This document shows positions 1 through 7,115 of a stretch of DNA of 40,576 bases, piece by piece (within the stretch, counting starts at the first letter, position 1; every line of letters starts with the position of its first letter). Under the pieces are notes generated by a model. The model made no database searches. It was not told where the DNA came from and saw only the letters and a program-made list of their open reading frames with translations. This stretch comes from Myxococcaceae bacterium (GTDB lineage: Bacteria > Myxococcota_A > Polyangia > Polyangiales > Ga0077539), in assembly GCA_004297725.1 (NCBI GenBank), contig SCUS01000110.1:1-40576 (forward strand), in the 5' to 3' direction. Both the position numbers and the translations under genes were made by a program.

Positions 1-46
1 GCTAGCCGCAGCGCGTCAGGGTTTGACGCGGGCCGTCATGCCCCGG

Positions 47-74
47 GCGGGTCGAAACAGCGGTTTCTGCCCGC
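47..74 (-). terminator. Imperfect 12-bp hairpin after the first gene
   Basis: Bases 47-58 pair with 63-74 around a 4-base loop (AGCG), with one mismatch and one G-T pair. It sits about 75 bases past the stop of the minus-strand gene ending at 149. There is no T-run, so it may be only an RNA 3' stabilizer. Confidence 0.35.
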
Positions 75-148
75 GAAATCACACGGGTTTTCGGCTTGGG
101 TGGTAACCGGATAGGCATGGAAAGAACTGGTCGCGGGCTACTTGGGTT

Positions 149-1957
149 CTATCCGTACATCCCTGGGAACTCGCACGATTGCGCTGCATCGATGGCCGCC
201 TCGGTCTCGCTGGCGAGGCTCTGCAACTCCTCAAGGTCTGCCGGAGTCGTCTCGCCGACGCCAGGTTGTGCGCCGGTCGTCTCGCTCTCCACGAGGTAGT
301 CGCGGATCGCTGCCAAGGCAGTCTCCAAGTCCATGCAGGCCCGGTCTCGCCGCGTGGCGCGACTGCTTCGCCGCGCCGGTACGGGCACGGAGACGGCTTC
401 GAGGCGTGACACGATCTCCGGCAGTCCAGGCGTGTCGAGCCCTTCCAGGGTGTCGGCCGTCGCCGCCAGTGTCTGATACCGCTCAGTGTTCTCCAGGCTC
501 GTCCCAGTCACCGTGTCGTAAGCCTCGCGGCATTCGCTCGCCAGCTCCGCGAGCTCCTCGAAGGCCCGTAGGAGTAGCGTTTCGAGGGGCACAGTGAAGT
601 GGCGATCGTGGGCGCGCTGGTACTCCTTCCGCGTCGGAAGGGGTTGGTCCGTAGCCCAGAACACCTCCCGCTTCGCGCCCTTCTTCGGCTTCGACACGAT
701 GCACCCGAGGCTGGTCAGCACCCGTGCCGCGTGTGGCCCGTACACGTTCTTGAGCGTGATCTCGGCGACCCCACGACGGAGCTTGCCGGTGAGCTGCCTG
801 ACCGCCTGCTGGGACGCTCCCGCCGCGAGCTTGGGGCTCGACGGGACGTAGGGACGTTCTGAACGCGCGGAAGGCGCCGGGGGGACGTCTGCAATGGGCG
901 CGGCGGGGACCTTCGCCCGCGCTGCGGCCGCCGGGGGTGTGGTCATCGCCACGGCGGCCTTCTCCGTCGCGGCGTGGGGCGCCTCCACCGGGTCGCGCTC
1001 GGCGACCGACGGAACTGAGGGCACCGCTGGTGCATCCTCGACCTTCGACGGGGGGAGGATGGCGGCTGGGATGGGGCGACCCGACGGGTGTTCGAGGCAC
1101 CTTGGCGGGCTGATGGCGTTGAGGAGCGTCGTCGAACGGAACGCTTCATACAGCTCCCGCTCGAAGCATCCGCACCAGGCCGACCCCGCGAACCACCCGA
1201 GGAAGAGCGAGCCGGGCGGAACCCCCTCCGCCGAGCACCAGCGGTGGAGCTTCTGCCCCCCGGAGCTGTGGCCGGTGGTCTCGCCGAAGAAGCCGTACAG
1301 GTCGGCGAGCAGGTCGCCGACCCGGGTGCGAAAACGCGCGGAGCGTCCGGTCGTGCTCCCGAGGTAGAGCGGTTCGCACGCCACCGTCGGTGCACCGCTC
1401 CAGGCCGTTCGACTGACGAGATAGACCCCGTGGTGATCTGGGGGGCGCGGCTGGTCCGGTCGTAGGCAGTCCGCAAGCAGCGTCTCGACGCGAAAGGGGC
1501 CGACCCAGGCGCCCGGCGGCGCGACGACGAGCTGGTCGGCGAGGTCCCTCAGCGCCCGGATCAGCACGCCGTGGGTCGTCGCATCCCGGTGCCGCAGCAT
1601 CGACACCGTGATCGACCGGGGGCCGCCGGAGCGCGACCGCTCCGAGCGAAAGACGAGGGCGCCCAGGTCTTCATCGACCTGGAGGATGTAGTTCCGCACG
1701 CCAGACGTCGTCTCGACAAACCCCCCTTCGACCTGGCGCTGGCGGAGGTGTCGACACAACGGAGACCACCAATCTGGGAACGGCCAGTCGGGCGACGCAA
1801 TCGCGCGGAGCCGGTCGGGCGAATCCGATCCGACCTCCGTGGCGAGGACGAGCCCGGCGCGCAGGGCCTCCGCGCTTCCGACGCCCACCTCTCGAAGCGC
1901 ATCGAGAGCGGCCCGCTCGGCGTCGCCAAGGCGCATCTGGAGTCGATCGTGAGCCAT
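149..1957 (-). CDS. GIY-YIG-like nuclease domain protein, 602 aa
   Basis: The middle of the protein looks like a GIY-YIG nuclease fold: GVY at residues 177-179, LYLG at 197-200, arginines at 208 and 210 in the expected helix, and a candidate metal-binding Glu at 266 or 268. The first 170 residues are unassigned. Residues about 300-380 form a Pro/Ala-rich linker, and the C-terminal third is charged and helical. The ATG start follows GAGGAGG at good spacing. GIY-YIG domains occur in homing, repair and restriction enzymes. A Cys/Trp-rich stretch between the YLG motif and the Glu (Cys 241, 262, 264) is unusual. A host-protective or mobile-DNA nuclease is possible, but the role is unknown. Confidence 0.65.
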   Translation of the reverse strand: MAHDRLQMRLGDAERAALDALREVGVGSAEALRAGLVLATEVGSDSPDRLRAIASPDWPFPDWWSPLCRHLRQRQVEGGFVETTSGVRNYILQVDEDLGALVFRSERSRSGGPRSITVSMLRHRDATTHGVLIRALRDLADQLVVAPPGAWVGPFRVETLLADCLRPDQPRPPDHHGVYLVSRTAWSGAPTVACEPLYLGSTTGRSARFRTRVGDLLADLYGFFGETTGHSSGGQKLHRWCSAEGVPPGSLFLGWFAGSAWCGCFERELYEAFRSTTLLNAISPPRCLEHPSGRPIPAAILPPSKVEDAPAVPSVPSVAERDPVEAPHAATEKAAVAMTTPPAAAARAKVPAAPIADVPPAPSARSERPYVPSSPKLAAGASQQAVRQLTGKLRRGVAEITLKNVYGPHAARVLTSLGCIVSKPKKGAKREVFWATDQPLPTRKEYQRAHDRHFTVPLETLLLRAFEELAELASECREAYDTVTGTSLENTERYQTLAATADTLEGLDTPGLPEIVSRLEAVSVPVPARRSSRATRRDRACMDLETALAAIRDYLVESETTGAQPGVGETTPADLEELQSLASETEAAIDAAQSCEFPGMYG

Positions 1958-2513
1958 CGGGAACCTCCTCGGCCAACAAGTGGCCCACTAGATTGAGATC
2001 GGAGACAAAATTCACCAAGCCGGAGAGATATCGACGTTGCTCCCCCCGGAAGAGGTTCAGGCCCGGGCGATGAGGAGGCGCTCCTCCCCGATGCGGCTTT
2101 GAGCGATCGACGGGCAGCAAGATTGAATCCGGAGGCAAACACAATCATGTCGACCGGTCCAGGCCTAACGCCTCGGTGAGGTGCCAGGCTATCGACGAGG
2201 TGGGCGCATCGACGGCGTGACGCACTCCCCTCGGTCTCGACCGCCGCCGACGCTCGACCGAGACGCCTGACGTCGCCGAGCGTCGTGGAGCGCGGCTCTG
2301 GCGGCGGGATACGGCGGAACGCCTGAGCGCCCTCGGGGCGGGACGCGGCGAAGGCGTTGGCCCCCGGGGTCGTTGCGACCCCGGGAGCCCGTGGGCAGCG
2401 CCGCCACGCACCTCCGACCGGCGCGGGCCCGTCCACCTACGCTTGGATCGACCCTCGACGCGCCGAGTACACGGTGCGCGTTCAACAACCCCTGCTTCCT
2501 CGCGAGAAACCCC
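1958..2513. other. 556-base gap between divergent genes
   Basis: No convincing gene is seen. The open frames on both strands are Arg-rich and lack ribosome binding sites. The stretch separates a minus-strand gene (start 1957) from a plus-strand gene (start 2514), so it should hold both promoters, but I could not identify clear -35/-10 boxes. The one clear structure is the hairpin at 2363-2385. Confidence 0.5.
2363..2385. repeat. Perfect 10-bp inverted repeat, 3-base loop
   Basis: CCCGGGGTCG (2363-2372) and CGACCCCGGG (2376-2385) are exact reverse complements around TTG. It lies about 130 bases before the plus-strand gene at 2514. Its place upstream of two divergent genes argues against a terminator for either. 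It could be a protein-binding site or a 5' leader hairpin. Confidence 0.6.
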
Positions 2514-2948
2514 ATGCACCCCCAAACCCGAGCCTTCTTCGATTCCCAGTGGTCCGACGTGTGCGACGGCCTTCGGCCGTACCTCAGGGCGGGCCACCCG
2601 CCGCACGAGTTGTTGGTTCTGCTGCTCGACAGTGGCCGACGGGTCGGCACTGACCCGAAGCCCCTCATCGCCATCTTCCCCCGCCGTGTTCTCTCGGAGC
2701 TCGACGCCGGCGACGCCCTGCTCGTCGAGGCGGAGGTCGGGTCCGGCGAGCTGAAGGTCACGGCCATGAGCGACACTCACCCCGAGGAGACGCTGCTACA
2801 ACGGGTCGCGAGGCACCTGGGGTCGATCGTCCCCGACTACCGTTCGTTTCCTGTCCGGCCCGGCCGGGTGACGTACGTCGTGCAGACCGCTGACGACATC
2901 GCGGCCGGCGCCATCGCGGCCGGCGCCATCGGGCCGAAGCCCAACTGA
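2514..2948 (+). CDS. Hypothetical protein, 144 aa
   Basis: Not recognised. The ATG at 2514 is preferred because the open frame upstream has shadow-like composition and no recognisable start, though no strong Shine-Dalgarno precedes 2514 either. The body mixes short hydrophobic helices and strands, with a likely globular region to about residue 120. The tail holds two copies of AAGAI, encoded by a tandem 15-base repeat near 2900-2930, before GPKPN. It converges on the zinc-ribbon gene at 2992-3303. Possibly a small accessory protein of the element; no function is inferred. Confidence 0.55.
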   Translation: MHPQTRAFFDSQWSDVCDGLRPYLRAGHPPHELLVLLLDSGRRVGTDPKPLIAIFPRRVLSELDAGDALLVEAEVGSGELKVTAMSDTHPEETLLQRVARHLGSIVPDYRSFPVRPGRVTYVVQTADDIAAGAIAAGAIGPKPN

Positions 2949-2991
2949 GCCAGCTCCCCTCGACGAGCATCCTTCGCTTCCACCTTGGACC

Positions 2992-3303
2992 TCAGATGGG
3001 AGGGGGCTCCTTCAGCCCCCGGTCGCCTCGGTTTCGCGACCGCCACCGACCGCAGTGCGTACAGACCCAGCCAAGGCCCTCCACGGCGCCGAGGACGTTG
3101 GCCCGGCGGCCGCAACCAGGGCACGCGAACCACCGTCGTGGGCCCCTCACGAACCCCGCGCCCACGTCGTCGACTAGCGTGACCTCGGCGACCACGCCGT
3201 TCACGCTGAGCGTCGTCGAGGTGAGAGCGCGGAACACACGGGGCGCGAACTGTGCTCGGAGATGCGCGATCGAGATGCGCGAGACGGCGTCGCGGTAGGG
3301 CAC
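2992..3303 (-). CDS. Small zinc-ribbon protein, 103 aa
   Basis: Two CxxC pairs, CPGC near residue 61 and CTHC near residue 82, flank a short loop as in a rubredoxin-knuckle zinc ribbon. They are followed by a basic RSRN-type stretch. Proteins with this layout are frequent on mobile elements and probably bind nucleic acid. The start is GTG at 3303, behind GGAGTGA and only 3 bases after the stop of the gene at 3307-3789, so the two form an operon. The last codons overlap a GC-rich hairpin. Confidence 0.6.
   Translation of the reverse strand: MPYRDAVSRISIAHLRAQFAPRVFRALTSTTLSVNGVVAEVTLVDDVGAGFVRGPRRWFACPGCGRRANVLGAVEGLGWVCTHCGRWRSRNRGDRGLKEPPPI
3002..3020. terminator. 7-bp GC hairpin between convergent genes
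   Basis: GGGGGCT (3002-3008) pairs with AGCCCCC (3014-3020). It sits inside the last codons of the minus-strand zinc-ribbon gene and about 54 bases past the stop of the plus-strand gene ending at 2948, so it could stop transcription from the plus side. No T-run. Confidence 0.35.
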
Positions 3304-3306
3304 TCT

Positions 3307-3789
3307 TCACTCCGTGCGCGACGCGACGACGTGCACCTCGGGGCGGTTCCCGATGGCCACCGCCGAGATGTGTACGGTGCGCGCGCCGCGTCGATCCCCC
3401 TCGCGGTGCTCGCGGAGGATCCCCTCCAGGCGCCGGCTGTCCGTCAGCAACATGCGGTCGACCACCAGCGCCAAATGGGAGTCTCCCCCCAACAACGCTT
3501 GATCGCGTCGCCGCTCGTGCAGCAGGATCTTCATCCGCAGCGACGCGATCATCCTCGCCACGTGGCGCTGCCGAGCCTCGTCCCGGCGCTCGGGATCGGC
3601 GAGTTGGCCCGCCCAGGCGTCGAGTTGCTTCCAGAGCAGGTCGGCGGTCTGGGGGTCGGACTTCACGCCGGGCTCTAGCGAGATGCGCTCCGTCTCGGAG
3701 AGGGGGTTCTCCGTGGGGTGGAGGAGGGGGTCCAAATCGGGGACGAAGGCGATCTGGTGGACGTGACTGTTTTCCTGGGGATTCGTCAT
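3307..3789 (-). CDS. Hypothetical protein, 160 aa
   Basis: Not recognised. The protein is soluble, Arg/Glu-rich and helical between residues 50 and 120, and its last 30 residues look like beta strands. The start ATG at 3789 (MTNPQ) is chosen because the frame further upstream has the Arg/Pro-rich make-up of a shadow. It is the first gene of a two-gene operon with the zinc-ribbon gene at 2992-3303. Upstream, a 268-base divergent region separates it from the lipoprotein at 4058 and must hold both promoters. No signal peptide or membrane segment is seen. Confidence 0.55.
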   Translation of the reverse strand: MTNPQENSHVHQIAFVPDLDPLLHPTENPLSETERISLEPGVKSDPQTADLLWKQLDAWAGQLADPERRDEARQRHVARMIASLRMKILLHERRRDQALLGGDSHLALVVDRMLLTDSRRLEGILREHREGDRRGARTVHISAVAIGNRPEVHVVASRTE

Positions 3790-4057
3790 GCGCCAAGGGT
3801 AGGCAGCCCGTACACACGGAGGATGGCGCGCGCAGTACGGCGTACGCCCGAACCCGGAACCCTCGTCGGGAGCTTCTGGCAGGCGTGAGGCAGCGCCCCG
3901 CAGGGCCGACGGGATTGACGGACGGAATTCGAATCGCCCCCGTGAAGGGTCGTGAGCGCGGTCCGTAGAAGGTGCCCGATGTGGGTGCGCGCTCCGGCGT
4001 GCGCCACGCGCGATCATCACGACGCCGCGTCGCCCACGTCTTCGGTGGAGGGCTCCC

Positions 4058-4639
4058 ATGCAGAAGACCTTGATCCTCGGCCTCCTCGCTTTGACCACGG
4101 GCTGTGCGACGACCGGCGCGCTCCGACCCCACGAGGTCCCAGGCGCGTGGATCGCGCTCAACGCCTCGCCCGTTCACCTCGGGGACCAGAACTACAGCGG
4201 GCAGTCGTTCAACCAGTCGCGGGTCGGCTCGCAGAGCTGGTGCTCCATCGTGCGGGTGCCGCGCGCGACGTCGGCGGCGGTCCGGATCGAGGGCCTCCGC
4301 AACACTGAGCGCCCCACCAACCAGATCCGCATCGACGGCGAGTCGGCGATGCTGCCGATGCTTCTCTCGCAGGGGACGGGCGGGAGTTCGCTCAGCGCCC
4401 AAATGTCCACGACATGGGAGGTGCAGCTCGCCGCCGGCCCGCACGAGATCTGCGTCGTTGCGGGGCGCAACGACCTCAACCCCGCTGACATCGACGACTT
4501 CGAGTTCACGGCGCTGCTCTTGCGCGCCGAGGGCACCTCCCCGGCGGAGATCGAGAATCGGGTGATCGAGGTCCTCCCTGACGTCGGCCGCGCTCCGACC
4601 GAGGTGGCCCAGCGCGCCCCGGCGGGTTGGAACCACTGA
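4058..4639 (+). CDS. Predicted lipoprotein, 193 aa
   Basis: The N-terminus has a short basic region (MQK), a hydrophobic core (LILGLLAL) and a lipobox ending LTTGC, so Cys16 should be lipidated and the protein anchored to a membrane facing the periplasm. The rest is beta-rich with two cysteines (in SWCSI and EICVV) that could form a disulfide. The start follows GGAGGG at good spacing. The family is not recognised. It stands alone: a divergent gene lies upstream and a hairpin 14 bases downstream. A lipoprotein in a mobile element may act in surface exclusion or simply be cargo. Confidence 0.65.
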   Translation: MQKTLILGLLALTTGCATTGALRPHEVPGAWIALNASPVHLGDQNYSGQSFNQSRVGSQSWCSIVRVPRATSAAVRIEGLRNTERPTNQIRIDGESAMLPMLLSQGTGGSSLSAQMSTTWEVQLAAGPHEICVVAGRNDLNPADIDDFEFTALLLRAEGTSPAEIENRVIEVLPDVGRAPTEVAQRAPAGWNH

Positions 4640-4652
4640 GCGACGACCCAAT

Positions 4653-4670
4653 ACCGCCCGAGAGGGCGGT
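4653..4670 (+). terminator. Perfect 7-bp hairpin after the lipoprotein gene
   Basis: ACCGCCC (4653-4659) pairs with GGGCGGT (4664-4670) around a GAGA tetraloop, 14 bases after the stop at 4639. No clear T-run follows, as is common in very GC-rich genomes. Confidence 0.55.
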
Positions 4671-4693
4671 GCCGTTGCGAGCGACGCAGCCGG

Positions 4694-4945
4694 TCAGGCG
4701 TTGATCCTGTCGAACTCGCGGCGATGTCGCGCCAACATCGTGGCCGAGAGCGGGTGGCGCGCGGGCTTGGCCAGCGGACGCCCTTCGTACGCGAGGAAGC
4801 CTCGGGACAGTTCGCCCTCGGACAGAACCTCACGCACGCGGGGGCTACTGGTCTCGCGCCGTTCGCGCCGATCCGAAGGCAGATGCTGTTGCGCATCCGG
4901 TGTCGACCCGGCTACCTTCGCCACCTCGTCGAGGAGGGCGGCCAT
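4694..4945 (-). CDS. Possible small protein, 83 aa
   Basis: The frame has protein-like composition (balanced charges, helical N-terminus MAALLDEVAK) and mostly G or C at third codon positions. However, its ATG (4945-4943) overlaps the ATG of the plus-strand gene (4944-4946) in a shared CATG. It has no visible Shine-Dalgarno, whereas the plus-strand gene has a strong one. An upstream ATG at 4972 would add nine residues and overlap the neighbour further. It may be a genuine partner of the divergent gene or a shadow; I cannot decide. Family unknown. Confidence 0.35.
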   Translation of the reverse strand: MAALLDEVAKVAGSTPDAQQHLPSDRRERRETSSPRVREVLSEGELSRGFLAYEGRPLAKPARHPLSATMLARHRREFDRINA

Positions 4946-5486
4946 GGGAAAAAACAAGGCGATGCTCCGCACTGGTCCAACGATCGTCTGGCACTATACG
5001 ACCGGTTCAAACTGGGAGGGCATCGATGCGGACGGGCGCATCAATCCGGCGACGGCAAACATCTCGAAGGGAGAGCGACCGGTCGTGTGGTTCTCCCGCG
5101 CAGATCCTTGGGAGCCGACGGCGGCGAAGGCGTGGCAGTTCGCGAACGGTTCGGTCGTCCGGCTCACGCGCGAACAGACGCACCTAAAGTTTCGCGGTCT
5201 CGTGAGGATCGGGGTCTCGACATCAAACGTCCCGCTCCGATGGTCCGACTTCGAAGAGCAGCAGGTCGCAAGTCCCAGCGAGATTCGCCTGCTTGAGGTG
5301 AGTGGCCGTTCTCAGGGCGCCAACCCTCGCAGTTGGTTTTGGCGTTTCGAGCCCGTGCCACGTGCGGAGTGGAGCCAGGTCGAGTTCTGGAACGGCGCGG
5401 CGTGGGGGTCGACGCGGGTCCACGTCGAGGAACCGGAGCAGATGATCGTAGGGCCGGGAAACGTTTGGCTTCGACCACCCCGTTGA
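4944..5486 (+). CDS. Protein with possible ART-like N-terminus, 180 aa
   Basis: The N-terminus reads WHYTTG (residues 16-21), then a helix, then INPATA (34-39) and PVVWFS (46-51). A His-Tyr-Thr strand, a helix ending in Gly and a short hydrophobic strand recall the NAD-binding core of ADP-ribosyltransferase-fold proteins (Tpt1/KptA, DarT). This is inference from pattern; the similarity is limited to the first 60 residues. The C-terminal half has several Trp (WFWRF, WSQVEFWNGAAW). The ATG at 4944 follows GAGGAGGG. If it is an ART it could modify nucleic acid or protein as a toxin or defence effector. Confidence 0.6.
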   Translation: MGKNKAMLRTGPTIVWHYTTGSNWEGIDADGRINPATANISKGERPVVWFSRADPWEPTAAKAWQFANGSVVRLTREQTHLKFRGLVRIGVSTSNVPLRWSDFEEQQVASPSEIRLLEVSGRSQGANPRSWFWRFEPVPRAEWSQVEFWNGAAWGSTRVHVEEPEQMIVGPGNVWLRPPR

Positions 5487-5642
5487 CAGACGCCGGCGGG
5501 CTCGGTGCGTTCACGCGACTCGCCCAGCACGAGGCCGACATCGAGCGGTCGACGCTGAGGGCGTCGCACGAACTCTAACGTCTTCAGGTCGTGCGCTCGG
5601 GCTTGACAACGTGCCGGTGCCGATCGCCGTGGATGTTGACGT

Positions 5643-5662
5643 GTCAGGGGTCGCGCCCTGAC
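5643..5662 (-). terminator. Perfect 7-bp hairpin
   Basis: GTCAGGG (5643-5649) pairs with CCCTGAC (5656-5662). It begins 3 bases past the stop of the minus-strand gene ending at 5665 and lies between convergent genes, as expected for a terminator. Confidence 0.5.
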
Positions 5663-5664
5663 CA

Positions 5665-6432
5665 TCACGCCTTGCCCGGCGGGGACTGTTCTGGCGACAA
5701 CTGAACCGCCTGGGCAACTCCCAATTCCTCTCGCACGAGTTGAATCACACGCTTCAATTTGTCTAGTATTCTCGTGGGGACTTCCGCGTCTTCTCCACGG
5801 CTCCACTGCCCTGCTCCTATGAAGATCTGGGAGACTAGGTCCGATAGTTGTACGTAGATATCGTGACTAACCAGCGGCTCAATCTCCCGAACTTGATCGA
5901 AGCACTCTTGCATCCGCCCCACCATGCGCGCGCGTCCATCGAGGTCGTTGGGGCCAACATTGAACGCGTCGCGCATGAACGCCTGCGAAACCCGTAGAAA
6001 ATCGAGCAGTGTCTTGACCCTCAGGGCCGCGACCTGACGACGCGATTCCGACGGAAGTGTGAGTTCCGACTTGAAACGCTCCAACTCGCGCAGCGCCGTT
6101 GCACGCTCCCTCTCGATCTCGCGCTGCGCGACCGCCTTGGTCTGCTCGATTTCCAAAGTGAGCAGCTTCTTGAAGGACTCCAGGCCCGTCGCGAGCTCAG
6201 TCTTTCGCGCCTCGATCTCCAGCAGCAATCCCTTCTTATGATCTTCGAGATCCTTCGCGAGTTCGGTCTTCCGCGCCTCGATCTCCTTCTGCCCGGCGAG
6301 CCTCACCGCTTCCGCGAGTGCCGTCTTTGCTGCGAGGAGCGCGAGGTAGATGGCGAATCCCACCGTGGCGCCGAGGCCGGCGCCTCCGAAGAGTGTCTGA
6401 AGCACGGATGTCCAGTTGATGGTGTCGTTCAT
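5665..6432 (-). CDS. Membrane-anchored coiled-coil protein, 255 aa
   Basis: One hydrophobic segment near residues 14-35 should anchor the protein. Residues 45-125 form a long charged coiled coil. Within it a 22-residue unit beginning EIEARKTELA occurs twice in tandem with small changes. The C-terminal 130 residues are helical and globular, ending in a disordered PEQSPPGKA tail. Base composition is visibly less GC-rich than that of the genes around it, suggesting separate acquisition. It follows the defence operon on the same strand after a 160-base gap. A membrane sensor or effector coupled to that operon is possible, but no family is recognised. Confidence 0.65.
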   Translation of the reverse strand: MNDTINWTSVLQTLFGGAGLGATVGFAIYLALLAAKTALAEAVRLAGQKEIEARKTELAKDLEDHKKGLLLEIEARKTELATGLESFKKLLTLEIEQTKAVAQREIERERATALRELERFKSELTLPSESRRQVAALRVKTLLDFLRVSQAFMRDAFNVGPNDLDGRARMVGRMQECFDQVREIEPLVSHDIYVQLSDLVSQIFIGAGQWSRGEDAEVPTRILDKLKRVIQLVREELGVAQAVQLSPEQSPPGKA

Positions 6433-6592
6433 GAGTCACTCACCTTGATGGCAAGAAGCAGGAGCCCATTCCCCAGTTCGGTCGATCGCTCCCCAGTGCC
6501 GGGGGTCCCTACGAGAGGGGGGCTATCGGCATACTCACCGGTCACCGGAGCGGACGTGTCGGGCGACGACGGGACACGATCACACAACACCC

Positions 6593-7099
6593 TCAACGAC
6601 GGAACCGCGCGAAGATGTCCGGCGCGTACCGCTCCCAGAAGTCGCGCTGTGTGGGTCGGAGCGCGTCCATCCGTACGTCCTCCGGGGCGAGGCCGAGCAT
6701 CGACTGCCGCCCAGTATCGCCGGCCTTCGCTGGGTTGATGTACCCAGACACGCTGTCGTCCTCGTAGAAGTGGTGGTCGAACGCCTCCGCATCGTGAGCG
6801 GCCCCCAAACCGAGGCGCTCGGCCCACGGGAACCCGACGCCCGCGAGACGACACAGGTAGAACTCCTCCTCCGTCAGCCGGGCGCCCTGTCGGAACTTCT
6901 CCCTCGGGCCGGTGTGCAGCGCGTCCTTCACCCCACCGATCACCTCCGCAACCTCGTCGATCCGGGTCAGGAGTTCTTGCTGCCGCTCGCCACCCTCCGC
7001 CGCGCTCGCTGTGCGCGGGCGCGCCAGCCGACGCAGGTCTTCGAGGCGCTGGACGGCGTCGAAGAGTGCATTGATGCCTGCCTGGAACTGGTTCGCCAT
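6593..7099 (-). CDS. Last gene of the defence operon, 168 aa, unknown
   Basis: Family not recognised. The N-terminal 80 residues are helical and charged (FDAVQRLEDLRRL and so on). The C-terminal part is aromatic and acidic (FYLCRL, FDHHFYEDD, RDFWERYAPDIFARF). The ATG at 7099 follows GGGAGGA, and the gap to the helicase stop at 7116 is only 16 bases, so it is cotranscribed with the helicase. This conserved-looking spacing suggests a working part of the helicase-methylase-ATPase system rather than a bystander. It could be a partner subunit or target-recognition factor; this is inference. Confidence 0.65.
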   Translation of the reverse strand: MANQFQAGINALFDAVQRLEDLRRLARPRTASAAEGGERQQELLTRIDEVAEVIGGVKDALHTGPREKFRQGARLTEEEFYLCRLAGVGFPWAERLGLGAAHDAEAFDHHFYEDDSVSGYINPAKAGDTGRQSMLGLAPEDVRMDALRPTQRDFWERYAPDIFARFRR

Positions 7100-7115
7100 C
7101 GCCGTCCTCCCTCGC

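Noticed and set aside
2233..2264. GTCTCG/CGAGAC inverted repeat
   Set aside because: Only 6 bp with a 20-base loop; expected by chance in GC-rich DNA.
2837..4651. 604-codon minus-strand open frame crossing several small genes
   Set aside because: Arg/Pro-rich shadow composition; the lipoprotein, zinc-ribbon and 160-aa genes on other frames have proper starts, binding sites and motifs.
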